From contig NZ_CP120638.1 in NCBI RefSeq assembly GCF_029537235.1, forward strand, positions 1,550,001 to 1,614,000: a stretch of DNA of 64,000 nt. The letters run 5' to 3'. Position numbers and translations under genes: made by a program. The DNA is from Rhizobium sp. 32-5/1. GTDB taxonomy: Bacteria; Pseudomonadota; Alphaproteobacteria; Rhizobiales; Rhizobiaceae. Positions 17,382 through 26,652 of this stretch are shown piece by piece. Below the pieces are notes generated by a model. The model did no database searches, was not told where the DNA came from, and saw nothing but the letters and a program-made list of their open reading frames with translations. The first letter of the stretch is position 1. Every line of letters starts with the position of its first letter.

Positions 17382-17461
17382 CACATCAGCAGGCAATGGC
17401 TTCCTAAGGGAGACAGGACCGCACCCTCCTCCCGGGCAGAAGTTATTTGCCTGCTGATGTG
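17382..17461 (+). repeat. Perfect 15-bp inverted repeat with 50-base spacer
   Basis: CACATCAGCAGGCAA at 17382-17396 returns inverted as TTGCCTGCTGATGTG at 17447-17461. It lies between the phosphatase and the GT2-like gene, 69 bases upstream of the latter's ATG. It could fold as a long-stem leader RNA or be a relic of a small mobile repeat. There is no T-run. Confidence 0.6.
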
Positions 17462-17529
17462 ACCACCCGACAGCCTCGCGCACCGGCAGATCGCCGACAA
17501 GACGGCGCGACAGCCCAGAGGCAAGCCCC

Positions 17530-18633
17530 ATGACCAAACTCTCGATCTGCATTCCCGTCGAATCAGGCGCTACCGATCCGGCCGAACTTGTCGGCCTGCT
17601 GCTGCTAGACAGGGATGCCGATATTGAGGTCGTTGTCGCCGGCTCCCTGCCCCCGGCAACCATGACCGCTCTCGCTGTAACGGACAGCCGCCTGAAGATC
17701 ATCGAGACCGAGACCGCCATTTCCCGCCAGCACCTTTGGCGCCGCGCCGTTTCCGCGACCACCGGCGACTGGGTCACGCTCGTCAATTCCGCCGACATGA
17801 TCGAAGCCGAACTGGTCACGATGGTCGGCTTCCTCGAACAGACATCGCCTGATATCGATGCGCTCGCGTGGAACGTCTTCCAGATCGACCGCCACGCCGA
17901 GCCGGGCAAGGTGAGTTCGGTCGCCATTCCAGCCGCCTACCAGATCGACACCTTCGACAAGGAATCGATGCTGAAGAGCTTTTTCTATTGGGAAAACAGC
18001 CTGAACACGCCGAAGATGCCATTTGGTCTCTACCATGCCGCCATTCGCCGCTCGTTGGTCGATACCCTGTTGCAGCTTCCCGAACCAAGCGACTGGGCGA
18101 CACCCGTTCCGCAATATGAATGGGCAGCCAAGGTTCTGCTGTTTTCAGCGGCGCTGGCCTTCTGCTCGCGCCCGATGTCGGCTGCAGCCACCTCAGCCTA
18201 TGTCTCCGAACGGGTTGGTCAAGAATGGAATTTCCCTTTTCACGGCGGCATGGGTGTGACCGGCGCCATCGCCGACGTCCAGTTCCATGTCCTGCGGGAA
18301 CTTGGAACACCCTGGTCCGGTGGCGGCGAAGCCTTCGTCCGCGCGCTTGTGATTGATTGCATGATGGAAACCACCCGCGACGCTTTCCGCACCAAGGGCA
18401 ATGCCTATTTCGCCGGGTTGCAGGCCTTCGAGGGCGGGCATCTGGCGCCGCTGTTCAAGCCGGAATTCGTCGAAGCACGTCCGCGCGACAACCGTCGCGG
18501 CCTGCACAACACTGCCGTCCTGGTCGATCGCTTCATCGGCGGCGCGCGCACGGCTCCCGAATTCTACAATGTCGTCAAATCGATGATGGCACCCGTTGGC
18601 CTGATCTGCGGCGGCGTCACAGCCAGCGCCTGA
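17530..18633 (+). CDS. Glycosyltransferase family 2-like protein with degenerate metal motif
   Basis: A 367-residue protein beginning LSICIPVESGATDPAEL, the usual GT-A entry strand. Around residues 80-92 the family expects a DXD-type motif, and here the sequence is TGDWVTLVNSADMIEAE. The second half has WENSLNTPKMPFGLYHAAIR and a tail with FKPEFVEA and DRFIGGARTAPEFYNVV. Both segments are also present in the frameshifted gene at 26653-27865 (TPNCPFAIYHGAVS; FKPKYVSAEGAKFF; EDIGGVQTPAELYHLV), so the two are paralogues. Loss of the aspartates suggests altered metal use or a non-catalytic role. A terminator follows. Confidence 0.7.
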   Translation: MTKLSICIPVESGATDPAELVGLLLLDRDADIEVVVAGSLPPATMTALAVTDSRLKIIETETAISRQHLWRRAVSATTGDWVTLVNSADMIEAELVTMVGFLEQTSPDIDALAWNVFQIDRHAEPGKVSSVAIPAAYQIDTFDKESMLKSFFYWENSLNTPKMPFGLYHAAIRRSLVDTLLQLPEPSDWATPVPQYEWAAKVLLFSAALAFCSRPMSAAATSAYVSERVGQEWNFPFHGGMGVTGAIADVQFHVLRELGTPWSGGGEAFVRALVIDCMMETTRDAFRTKGNAYFAGLQAFEGGHLAPLFKPEFVEARPRDNRRGLHNTAVLVDRFIGGARTAPEFYNVVKSMMAPVGLICGGVTASA

Positions 18634-18659
18634 TCTGAATACCGGACCGCATGAGTGAT

Positions 18660-18691
18660 ACACCCGGAACGCCTGCGCTTCCGGGTGTTTT
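18660..18691 (+). terminator. Intrinsic terminator between convergent glycosyltransferase genes
   Basis: ACACCCGGAA at 18660-18669 pairs with TTCCGGGTGT at 18679-18688, followed by T residues to 18691. The stem is symmetrical and lies 8 bases beyond the minus-strand gene's stop, so it can serve both directions. Confidence 0.85.
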
Positions 18692-18698
18692 CTATCGA

Positions 18699-19940
18699 TT
18701 AGAAGGCGAGTGAGGGATCGTCCGGGAAGCAGCTGCGGAAATGGACGAGGCTGCCCTTTGCCTCGGATCCCGCAAGAGCAAAACCGCGCAACAGGACGGA
18801 TGCCGCCTCCGCGGAAACCTGTTCGCGCCTCTGCGTGCCGAGAAACCATTGGGCCGGCGTTTCACCCACCAAGCCCTTGAAATCAAGCAGCCGTTTCTCC
18901 TCGCCCAGTATATCGGCATAAAGGTGCTGGAAGCGCGCCGCTGAAAGAGCGGGCGTTCGCGTAGCCTTGGTCGCTGCCATTGCTTGGCTGCCGATCTCTT
19001 CCAATGCTTCCGGCTGCGCCAACATCCACTCCAGACGGCGGACTGCGGCCGATGTATCCGCCTCCGCAAATCCGGTCCTGCCATGATCGACGATCGCCTT
19101 TTCCGCCGGATTGGCAAAGACGAGCGGCACACAGCCGAGCGACATGGCCTCGATCAACGCATTTTCCGCCGTGCCATAGTGTTCCGGTTGCAGCAGATAG
19201 AGAAAAATTCCGGTTTCGCCGAGCACCACGGATGGGTCAGCGGCGTGCCCTTCGAAGCGGATACGTTCCGGGTGCCGCATGCGCCGGGCGGCCTCGACGA
19301 CAGCACCTTGTGGATCATAGGCGCCCCAGAGCGATACGGAGAAGGGATCGGCATCGACAGCATCGACGACGTCGAAGAAATCCGGACTCATCTTGGCGAA
19401 ATCGAGCGTACCGAGATAGGCAATCCGACGCGGATTGCGCTTGGCGGCCGGATGCTCCGGTGTTTGTCCGGCAAAGCCGAAACCGCTACCGATCGCTTGG
19501 AGCTTCGATCTCACATCGCTCGGAAGCTCAGCAATCTGCAGCGACTCCATCGAACACGGCGAGGTGAAGACGAAACGGCCTGCCGCCTCGTAAAGCGGTG
19601 ACGGGATGTAAGGTGCAAACAGGCCGGAGATGTGGCACCAGAAGACGCTGCGCATGGCCGGAAAATCTGTACCGCAGAGCGCCTGGTAGAGACGCGGATG
19701 GTTCCACCACTCGATCTGGACGATGTCGCTTTCGGTGACCAGTGCTGCAAGGCTGTCGGCATCGGGCACGAAGGTGAGGCGAGCACCGCTGGCCTCCACT
19801 TGGTCGACGAAGCGCCGGTCACGTGGCGCCTCCAGAAGCACATAATGCCTCCGGATGGCGGGGTCCGTAGAAGCGCAAAGGGCGGAGTGAGCCTTTCCGA
19901 CCCCTCCGCCCAGATGCGCAGTGATATGCAGAACCTTCAT
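18699..19940 (-). CDS. Glycosyltransferase family 4 (GT-B fold)
   Basis: A 413-residue retaining-type glycosyltransferase. The N-terminal domain begins KVLHITAHLGGGVGKAHSAL, a GT-B nucleotide-fold loop. The C-terminal donor domain has the E-x7-E signature around YGTAENALIEAMSLGCVPLV (about residue 275) and VDHGRTGFAEAD. It should add a sugar from a nucleotide donor on the cytoplasmic side of the membrane. Its start overlaps the stop of the upstream radical SAM gene by four bases (19937-19940), so it is the last gene of an epimerase, radical SAM, GT4 operon on the minus strand. Confidence 0.85.
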   Translation of the reverse strand: MKVLHITAHLGGGVGKAHSALCASTDPAIRRHYVLLEAPRDRRFVDQVEASGARLTFVPDADSLAALVTESDIVQIEWWNHPRLYQALCGTDFPAMRSVFWCHISGLFAPYIPSPLYEAAGRFVFTSPCSMESLQIAELPSDVRSKLQAIGSGFGFAGQTPEHPAAKRNPRRIAYLGTLDFAKMSPDFFDVVDAVDADPFSVSLWGAYDPQGAVVEAARRMRHPERIRFEGHAADPSVVLGETGIFLYLLQPEHYGTAENALIEAMSLGCVPLVFANPAEKAIVDHGRTGFAEADTSAAVRRLEWMLAQPEALEEIGSQAMAATKATRTPALSAARFQHLYADILGEEKRLLDFKGLVGETPAQWFLGTQRREQVSAEAASVLLRGFALAGSEAKGSLVHFRSCFPDDPSLAF

Positions 19941-21010
19941 TCAGCAGCGAGCGGCATGACCAGACCACCGGGCGCCGGTACGTTCGGGTTGATCTTGACC
20001 ATGCTCTTGAACTTCTCGAGCAGCATCGGACGATGATCGTCGATATTGTCGGGCAGGCAGTGGGTCAGCTGGCCACAGCTGCCGCAGACCTTGTTTTCGC
20101 AACGCCGGCCTTCGAGATGCTGGAGGCGCAGCGCGTTCATCTTGTCCGAATTCCAGATTTCCGAAAGCGGCGTGGTCCGCACGTCGCCGATGACAAGCTT
20201 GCGGCCCCAGTCGAGGAAGCAGGACGAGACCAGACCGTCGGCATTGACGCTCATCGCATAGAAAATATAGGGGCAGGTATCGGTGGGCTTGAGCGTCTGC
20301 TGATAGATGCCGGCATCGCCGATCTTGATGCCTGAGCGCTCCTCGACATCGAAATTCGGCCAGCACGGCGCGAAATTCTCAATGAAGATGCGGTCGCAAT
20401 AATCGCCGAAGGTGTCGAAGAACTCCTGGCGCTGATCCTCGGTGATCAGTTCACCGGGGATCTTTATCGAGACTTCCATGTTGCCCTTGTTCGCGTCGAG
20501 CCATTTGACGCCTTCGACGAACTTCTGGAAATCGAAATTGAAGCCGGTGAATTCCTGATAGGTTTCCTTTGTCATCCCGTCGACGGAGATGTTGATCTTG
20601 TCGAGGCCTGCCTCAATGACCGGGCCGAGGCGCTCCGGCGTCAGGAAAGTGCCGTTGGTGGTGGTGTCGATATAGTCGACATAGCCGCTGTTCTTGGCAT
20701 AGCGGATCATGTCGGCTAGGCGCTTGTTGAGGAAGGGCTCGCCGTCCTTGTACATGCGCAAGACCTTGATTGGCTTGCTGAACGCCGCCAGATCGTCGAT
20801 CGCCTTGGTGAACACCTCGTATTTCATTGCGCCCTGGTAACGGCCGGTTTCGGCGATCAGGCCGCGATGACCTGTCGGGCAGAAGGTACATTTGAAATTG
20901 CAGGAGCTGGCCGGATCGATGAAGACGATGAACGGTGTCTCGATCGGTATGACCGTCTCGAGCGCTGTGCGGTCATCAAGATTGATCCGTGGCTTCAGTT
21001 GGGCTTTCAT
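19937..21010 (-). CDS. Radical SAM protein with SPASM-type C-terminus
   Basis: A 357-residue radical SAM enzyme. The cluster-binding cysteines are C37, C41 and C44 in SSCNFKCTFCPTGHRG. Core motifs include VLRMYKDGEPFLNK (a GGEP-like site) and TTTNGTFL. The last 120 residues hold further cysteines (TDTCPYIF, SSCFLDWG, RRCENKVCGSCGQLTHCLP), suited to auxiliary Fe-S clusters as in SPASM proteins. The substrate is unknown. Placement between a sugar epimerase and a GT4 points to a sugar or sugar-linked substrate, though peptide maturases share this architecture. GGAGACAAG precedes the ATG. The start overlaps the epimerase end by 35 bases. Confidence 0.82.
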   Translation of the reverse strand: MKAQLKPRINLDDRTALETVIPIETPFIVFIDPASSCNFKCTFCPTGHRGLIAETGRYQGAMKYEVFTKAIDDLAAFSKPIKVLRMYKDGEPFLNKRLADMIRYAKNSGYVDYIDTTTNGTFLTPERLGPVIEAGLDKINISVDGMTKETYQEFTGFNFDFQKFVEGVKWLDANKGNMEVSIKIPGELITEDQRQEFFDTFGDYCDRIFIENFAPCWPNFDVEERSGIKIGDAGIYQQTLKPTDTCPYIFYAMSVNADGLVSSCFLDWGRKLVIGDVRTTPLSEIWNSDKMNALRLQHLEGRRCENKVCGSCGQLTHCLPDNIDDHRPMLLEKFKSMVKINPNVPAPGGLVMPLAAE

Positions 21011-21862
21011 TCACTTGTCTCCGGCCCATCCTGATTTGGATGGCGTTGCAAACACCTACGACAGCCGCCGGATCGGAAGGATGGATCTGCGCCGCACCAA
21101 ACTCCAGCAGATCCCGTCTGCCATAGTCGTCGGCGATCCGCTCCGCGAGCTGGCGAATCGTTGTCGATCTACCTGAACAAATATTGATTGCCCCAGGCTG
21201 ACCAGTTTCAACCACATTGGCGATCATCGCCCCGGCTATAGTCACATCGAGAAAATCGCGCAGTTGCGTTCCTGCGGACAATTGGGCCACATCGCCCGTC
21301 TCAAGCCGTCTGCGAAGGTAGGGCACAAGTCTCTTGGGGTGCTCGCCTTCTCCGAAAAGGTAGAAGATTCTGCACCAAGAGAAAGTGCCCCCTGTTTCGA
21401 AAACCACTCTCGCAACATATGGTAAACGGAAAGTTTACAGGCAGCATAAAGCGTCGTCGGATCAGTTGGAGCGCCGATGTCGAGGTGCTCGGACGGCAGG
21501 CGATATTCCATGCAGGTACCGACCCCTATGAAATGATGGACACCTGCAGCCGTCGCTCCCTTTGCCAACTCGACCGTCCCGGTGACGCAGGCCATGTTTT
21601 GCGGGCTGTCGAGATATTTTCCCGGCTCGACATACCAGGCCGCATGGATGACGGCGTCAATGCCTGCGCAGGCCTCCTCCCACCACTGCGCGTCCTCCTT
21701 GAACCCGTCGGCAGATACGACCAGCCCCGCAGCCGGCCCGATCAGACGTTCCTGCGAGCCCGGCCGCACCACGGCGACAACCTGATGACCGAGGGCCAGC
21801 AGGTGCCTGTGGATCTGTCGTCCAACAAAACCGGTCGCGCCGGTGAGGAGAACGCGGCTCAT
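20976..21862 (-). CDS. NAD-dependent nucleotide-sugar epimerase/dehydratase, one frameshift
   Basis: Read across one missing base this is a 295-residue extended SDR protein. The nucleotide-binding glycine motif is LLTGATGFVGRQIHRHL at residues 5-21, the active-site tyrosine and lysine are in LYAACKLSVYHML near 140, and IFYLFGEGE with RDFLDV follow in the C-terminal half. The break is in the G-run of the gene at 21388-21392. One extra G changes the junction to KQGGTFSWCRIFYLFGEGE, which is the expected family sequence. It is the first gene of the minus-strand operon with the SPASM radical SAM enzyme and GT4. The sugar substrate is not predictable. Confidence 0.78.
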
Positions 21863-21990
21863 GACCGCAACCGGGGCAAGCTCCGGGAAAGGTCGGGTCT
21901 GTTAGGTGCGGGCAAAACAAGCTTCATGAGAACCGGTCCGAATCGGGTAAGAATGGAGCTTGAGCGTATCAAGCCGTAGACGGGACTGAA

Positions 21991-23235
21991 ATGGCACGTT
22001 CGCAGGAACATAGCACGGCGAGCGCTTTTGGCGCCCGAAGCGCTCGCGCAGAGCATGCCGCGCGCGCTTTGCCCATGTTGCCGAATGCTACGCAGGCTAT
22101 AGCCCTGCTTGATGCCATTAACGAAGGCGCATGCCTGTTTGCACCGGAAATGCCGCGCCAGCCACTGGTGCTTTACGGTGCTGGCAATATGGGGCGGCTG
22201 GCCCGCGACCATCTTCGTCTCGTGGGCCTCGATTTCACCATGGTCGTGGACAGGCAAGCCGACACGCTCAGTGCGGACCCGGCCTGGCAGGGCATCGTTC
22301 TGTCAAAGCAGGAAGACGTCCCGGCTTCGGTTAAGGCCGACAGCCTGCTGGCCGTCAGCATCGCCACCAGTGCCTATGCTCCGCTGGAGGCCGACCTGCT
22401 CGCGGATGGCTGGCAGAATGTTGTTCCATTCTACGATCTTGCCGAAAGTTTTCGCGACCGGCATCCCTTGTCGAATGGCTGGTTTGCCGGGCCGCTTGGT
22501 GCGATCAGCCTTGCCCATACCAAGGATGTGCTCGAAAGCTGGGACGACGACGTCTCACGCGCCCATCATCTGCAATTCATCGCCTGGCGGCGTCTGCGAC
22601 AGGAATGGACCTTCGAGCCGGCGCCGGTTGCCAATTGCGTGCGCTTCTTCATCCCGGAAATCGTTTCCATCCTGCGCAAGGATGAGGTGTTCCTGGATGC
22701 CGGCGCCCACCACGGCAGCGTCGTCGACGCCTTTATTAAGCAGACGGACGGGGCTTTTTCGCAGGTTTTCGCGATCGAGCCCGATGCCGACAGCCGCCGC
22801 CATCTTGAACGAATGGTACACACCCTGCCGGCGAACATCGCAGATCGCATCTCGATCAGCGGTGCTGCGCTCGACGCGGCGCCTCGCACCCGCCGCTTCC
22901 ACTCCGGCCTCGGTTATGCCTCGCAATTGGCCGAGACCGGACAGGACACCATCCAGACGACGACTATCGATGCCCTGAAGCTGGCCCCGAGCTTCATTAA
23001 ACTGCATCTTGAGGGTGGCGAATATGATGCGCTGAGAGGCGCCATGCAGAGCATACACCAGCACAGGCCGATCGTCGCTGTCACCACCTATCACAATGAT
23101 GACGGGCTCTGGAAAACACCGCTGTTCATGATGGAGCATTTCGAAAACTACCGCTTCCGGATGCGCCTGCACAGCTGGTGTGGCACAGGTGCCGTGGTCT
23201 ATGCGATCCCGCAGGAGCGGGTGGAGAACCGATGA
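21991..23235 (+). CDS. FkbM-family methyltransferase with N-terminal Rossmann-like domain
   Basis: A 414-residue protein. Residues about 50-140 form a small nucleotide-fold domain (PLVLYGAGNMGRLARDHLRL). The SAM-binding FkbM domain starts near 225 with VFLDAGAHHGSVVDAFI, then FAIEPDADSRRHLE and IKLHLEGGEYDALRG. FkbM proteins usually O-methylate sugars or polyketides. The gene diverges from the epimerase operon and overlaps the next FkbM gene by ATGA (23232-23235). The extra N-terminal domain is seen in other polysaccharide-locus FkbM proteins and may bind a nucleotide sugar. The exact acceptor is unknown. Confidence 0.82.
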   Translation: MARSQEHSTASAFGARSARAEHAARALPMLPNATQAIALLDAINEGACLFAPEMPRQPLVLYGAGNMGRLARDHLRLVGLDFTMVVDRQADTLSADPAWQGIVLSKQEDVPASVKADSLLAVSIATSAYAPLEADLLADGWQNVVPFYDLAESFRDRHPLSNGWFAGPLGAISLAHTKDVLESWDDDVSRAHHLQFIAWRRLRQEWTFEPAPVANCVRFFIPEIVSILRKDEVFLDAGAHHGSVVDAFIKQTDGAFSQVFAIEPDADSRRHLERMVHTLPANIADRISISGAALDAAPRTRRFHSGLGYASQLAETGQDTIQTTTIDALKLAPSFIKLHLEGGEYDALRGAMQSIHQHRPIVAVTTYHNDDGLWKTPLFMMEHFENYRFRMRLHSWCGTGAVVYAIPQERVENR

Positions 23236-24001
23236 CCGAATTCGCCCATGACAGCAATCTCGTCTTCGACCTCGGCATGAACAATGGCGACGATACCGAC
23301 TATTACCTGAAGCGCGGTTTTCGCGTGATCGGGCTGGAGGCCAATCCCGGACTTTGCGCGAAAGCCGCCGTCCGCTTTTCCACCGCCATCGCAGACGGCC
23401 GGCTGACGATCGTGCACGCGGCCATATGGGAAAGCTCGGGGGAGACGGTCTTTTACGTCAATCTCGAAAACGATCACTGGAGCAGCATCGATATCGGCTG
23501 GGCCGGGCGCAACGACAGCAATTGCGAAGCCATCACCGTTCGCTGCGTCACGCTGCCCGAGCTTTTCGCCGAACACGGCGTGCCCTTCTATCTCAAGATC
23601 GACGTCGAGGGTGTGGACCATGTCGTTCTCGACCAGTTGCGGGGACTCGTGAAGCTGCCGCAATTTGTCAGCGTCGAGGATTGCCGTTTCGGTTTTCAGT
23701 ATATGGAGACGCTGTCGGCGTGCGGCTATGACGGTTTCAAGCTGCTCGACCAATCCAAAGTCCGCAATATGAGCGACCCGTCCGTCGATCATCATTTCCA
23801 GCCCGGTTCTTCAGGACCATTCGGAAACGACGTTCCGGGGGAATGGACCCCTACGCCGCCGCCGTCGAGACCTATTCACAGACGGTCCGCGACTTCGAGG
23901 GCAATCGCCTCGCGCCACGCACGCAATGGTGGGACATCCACTGCACGCATACAGCTACGTCCGCCGATGGACAGTCCAAGAGAGAAAAGCATCATGTCTG
24001 A
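23232..24001 (+). CDS. Second FkbM-family methyltransferase, one frameshift
   Basis: About 256 residues after repair. SAM motif LVFDLGMNNGDDTDYYLKRG is at residues 9-28, followed by GLEANPGLCAKA and FYLKIDVEGVDHVVL near 120. The frame is lost around the G-run 23837-23841. Restoring one base (or a collapsed ATGG repeat) gives a tail with MDPYAAAVETYSQTVRD and TQWWDIHCTH, the normal end of this group, and a stop at 23999-24001 overlapping the next start. Without repair, the frame runs on into the following CmcI-like gene and would look like a false fusion. Confidence 0.75.
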
Positions 24002-24806
24002 GGAACAGAAATTCGCCGAATACGTCCGCAGCAATATCGAAGGCGCGGGCAAGGATATCGGCTTCATCGGCCTTTCGCAGGTCTGGGTTCGCGAATGTAT
24101 CCGCCACAATTATGCGCAGAACTTCACCTGGCTTGGCCGCCCGATCATCCAGGTGCCGCAGGATACCTATGCGATCCAGGAACTGATCTGGTCCTATAAG
24201 CCCGACCTGGTCATCGAGACCGGTATCGCCCATGGCGGTTCGCTGATCATGAGCGCATCGATGCTCGCCATGCTCGACTATTGCGATGCGGTGACGTCCG
24301 GCAGCGTTCTGGATCCGAAAGCCGGAAAGCGCCGGGTGGTCGGCGTCGACATCGATATCCGCGCCCACAACCGCGCCGGCATCGAAAACCATCCGCTGGC
24401 CCACAAGATCACCACCTTCCAGGGATCGTCCGTCGCGCCTGACATTTTCGCGCAGATCAAGGCGATCGCCGATGGCTACGACAGGATCATGGTGTTCCTC
24501 GATTCCAATCACACCCATGAACATGTGCTGGCGGAACTGGAACTCTACGCTCCGTTGACGAGCAAGGGCGCGCACTGTGTCGTCTGGGACAGCGGCGTCG
24601 AGGATCTGCCGCCTGACATGTGCGCCGACCGTCCCTGGGGCAAGGGCGACAATCCGAAGACAGCAGTCTGGGAATATCTGAAATGTCTCGAAGGCGAAGG
24701 CCGCACGGCCGCCGACGGCGCGCCGCTGCATTTCGCATACGACAAGACGATCGAGCACAAGATCATGATCACCGCCTCGGCCGACGGTTTCCTCAAGCGG
24801 GTTTGA
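23994..24806 (+). CDS. Cephalosporin hydroxylase family protein (CmcI-like, SAM-binding)
   Basis: A 270-residue protein starting MSEEQKFAEYVRSN. It carries WLGRPIIQVPQDTYAIQELI, the SAM-site DLVIETGIAHGGSLIMSA near residue 68, and IMVFLDSNHTHEHVLAELEL near 165, all typical of CmcI-type proteins. In antibiotic clusters CmcI acts with CmcJ in cephamycin C7 modification. In polysaccharide loci relatives are thought to be O-methyltransferases. It is the third of a three-gene methylation operon with two FkbM proteins, and a strong terminator follows. No beta-lactam genes are present, so a glycan role is more likely. Confidence 0.85.
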   Translation: MSEEQKFAEYVRSNIEGAGKDIGFIGLSQVWVRECIRHNYAQNFTWLGRPIIQVPQDTYAIQELIWSYKPDLVIETGIAHGGSLIMSASMLAMLDYCDAVTSGSVLDPKAGKRRVVGVDIDIRAHNRAGIENHPLAHKITTFQGSSVAPDIFAQIKAIADGYDRIMVFLDSNHTHEHVLAELELYAPLTSKGAHCVVWDSGVEDLPPDMCADRPWGKGDNPKTAVWEYLKCLEGEGRTAADGAPLHFAYDKTIEHKIMITASADGFLKRV

Positions 24807-24822
24807 TTACGGCTAAATCCCG

Positions 24823-24854
24823 AAACCGCGCGGAACATCATCCGCGCGGTTTTT
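24823..24854 (+). terminator. Intrinsic terminator of the methyltransferase operon
   Basis: CCGCGCGG at 24826-24833 pairs with 24842-24849. Flanking A and T residues extend the stem, and TTTTT runs 24850-24854. Confidence 0.88.
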
Positions 24855-24877
24855 GTTTGCCTGCTTTCCGGAAACGG

Positions 24878-24907
24878 AAAAACCGCCGGCAGTTTCCTGC
24901 GCGGCGG
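24878..24907 (-). terminator. Intrinsic terminator of the cobalamin-type radical SAM gene
   Basis: On the minus strand CCGCCG (24907-24902) pairs with CGGCGG (24888-24883) and is followed by TTTTT (24882-24878). It lies 28 bases after the radical SAM stop. Confidence 0.75.
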
Positions 24908-24934
24908 CTTGCTTTCAAGACCAACAGTCGAACG

Positions 24935-26611
24935 TTAAGCTGACACAGCCATTGGTTCGGGTTTCGCCACCAAGGGCGCAAGCGTCAGCATGGCGCGATA
25001 GTTGACGTCGTATCGCTCGGCAAGATTCTTCCAGAACGCATCGCGCTCGAAGATTTCGAGAGCCGAGACGGCGTGGCTCATAGCCAGTTGGAGATCGCCC
25101 ATGCCCTCATAGCATTTCGACATATAGAGGTGGCCGAATGCGTGATCGGGATACTTTGCAACCACGTTTTTCATATAATGAACCGCCACGTCATAGCGGC
25201 CGATCTTCATGTTGTGGTTTTCGATGAAATTGACGCGGAGCTGGGTCTCGTAGGCATAAGCCTCCAGCTTGACGGGATCGACGCCCGGTGCGCGGATAAC
25301 CGACTTGGTCGCGACGAAATCGTCGTTGCTGGTGTTCTCGATATAGCCGTTCTCGACGCAGATGTCATAAAGCCGGCTGCCGAAGATCGGGATCGCGAGA
25401 TAGACGTGCACCCAGTCGAAACCGTGATCGATGAGCATTTCCAGCGTTTCCTGACGATGCTCGTCCTGCTCTCCGGGGAGACCGGTGACGATAAACACGT
25501 GGCTACGGACGTTGAACTTGCGCAGAGCCTCGACTGCCGGGCGGATGAGCTTCTTTTTCAGCGGTTTCTTGATGATGTTGTTGAGGACATGATCGGAGCC
25601 GGATTCGACCGCCAGCGCGACTGCGGAAACGCCGGCGCGTGAAAACAGTTCGGCCACTTCCTCGTCGATTGCGTACACAGCAACGCCGTTCGGGAACTCG
25701 CAGCGGATGCCGAGATCGGCAAGCGCCGCCAGCAGCGTCTTTGCCCGCTCCTTGTCGTGGAAGAAGTGATCGTCCTCGACCATCAGCACGGTCATGCCGA
25801 ACTCGTCACGCATGCGCGTCACGTCCTCAATGATGCGGTCGATCGACATGAAGCGAACGTCGCGACCGTGCAACGAAGGGTTCGAGCAGAAAACGCAGAG
25901 GAACGGACAGCCGCGCGATGTGTGAATCGCCATTTCGCGCTTCGGCTGATCGGTGTAGCGCTTGTCGATCCCGCGATTGTTGTAGTTGTCAAGGTTGACC
26001 ATCGCATAGTTCATCTGCGGGATATCGTCGAGATTGGCGATGAACGTATGAGCCGGCATCTTGCCCTTTTCAGCGCCAACACGATTGATCCAGGACTTGT
26101 GGCTGGCGATGACGGCGGCAGGGTCCTCAGCGTCAATGAGTTCCTTGAGCGGCAGTTCGCCCTCGCCCTTGCAGATCGCGTCGAGGTCCGGGCATTTTTC
26201 CAACATGAGCTTGAAGGCTGCGGACGGCAGACCACCGCCGGCGATGGTGATGATCTCAGGATCGAAATCCTTGGCCGTCTTCACCAGGCTCTGGATGTAA
26301 CCGAAAGACGAGTTGAACAGGGCCGAGACCCCGACGATATCGGGCTGGAATTCTTCGAGGATCGCGTGCAACTCGGCGCTGAAGATCTCTTCATAGTTCT
26401 CCACCGACCGTTCTTCGACCAGTCGTTTCAAAGTGACATTGAGATCGACCAGACGCAGTTCACCCAAATTCACGCAGTGTTTCGTCAGGTAGGCCTCCAT
26501 CGAGAGGATGCCGTAGGGAATCGTGAACGCCGGCAATACGGCGGCGCGCGCTTTATCCAGATAGTCCGCAGCATTGAAATAGGGCGGGATTACAAAAAGC
26601 AGTTTGCGCAT
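24935..26611 (-). CDS. B12-binding-domain radical SAM protein
   Basis: A 558-residue protein. The N-terminal 180 residues resemble the cobalamin-binding fold (PDIVGVSALFNSSFGYIQSL, TIAGGGLPSAAF). The radical SAM core has cysteines in TSRGCPFLCVFCSNPS near residue 235, then VLMVEDDHFFHD and AVESGSDHVLNNIIKKPLKK. The last 120 residues are helical and TPR-like (YPDHAFGHLYMSKCYEGMG). Enzymes of this class often methylate unactivated carbon or phosphorus or form unusual rings. The substrate is unknown. It is preceded by a GT2 gene on the same strand, 41 bases away. Confidence 0.85.
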   Translation of the reverse strand: MRKLLFVIPPYFNAADYLDKARAAVLPAFTIPYGILSMEAYLTKHCVNLGELRLVDLNVTLKRLVEERSVENYEEIFSAELHAILEEFQPDIVGVSALFNSSFGYIQSLVKTAKDFDPEIITIAGGGLPSAAFKLMLEKCPDLDAICKGEGELPLKELIDAEDPAAVIASHKSWINRVGAEKGKMPAHTFIANLDDIPQMNYAMVNLDNYNNRGIDKRYTDQPKREMAIHTSRGCPFLCVFCSNPSLHGRDVRFMSIDRIIEDVTRMRDEFGMTVLMVEDDHFFHDKERAKTLLAALADLGIRCEFPNGVAVYAIDEEVAELFSRAGVSAVALAVESGSDHVLNNIIKKPLKKKLIRPAVEALRKFNVRSHVFIVTGLPGEQDEHRQETLEMLIDHGFDWVHVYLAIPIFGSRLYDICVENGYIENTSNDDFVATKSVIRAPGVDPVKLEAYAYETQLRVNFIENHNMKIGRYDVAVHYMKNVVAKYPDHAFGHLYMSKCYEGMGDLQLAMSHAVSALEIFERDAFWKNLAERYDVNYRAMLTLAPLVAKPEPMAVSA

Positions 26612-26652
26612 GTCGTGGTGTCCTCGGTCAGTGGGTGCACGGATAGGTGCTC

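Noticed and set aside
23178..24806. 542-codon frame that looks like an FkbM-CmcI fusion protein
   Set aside because: The join passes through a low-quality Pro/Arg stretch. A one-base repair separates two normal genes with overlapping stop and start, so the fusion is an artefact.
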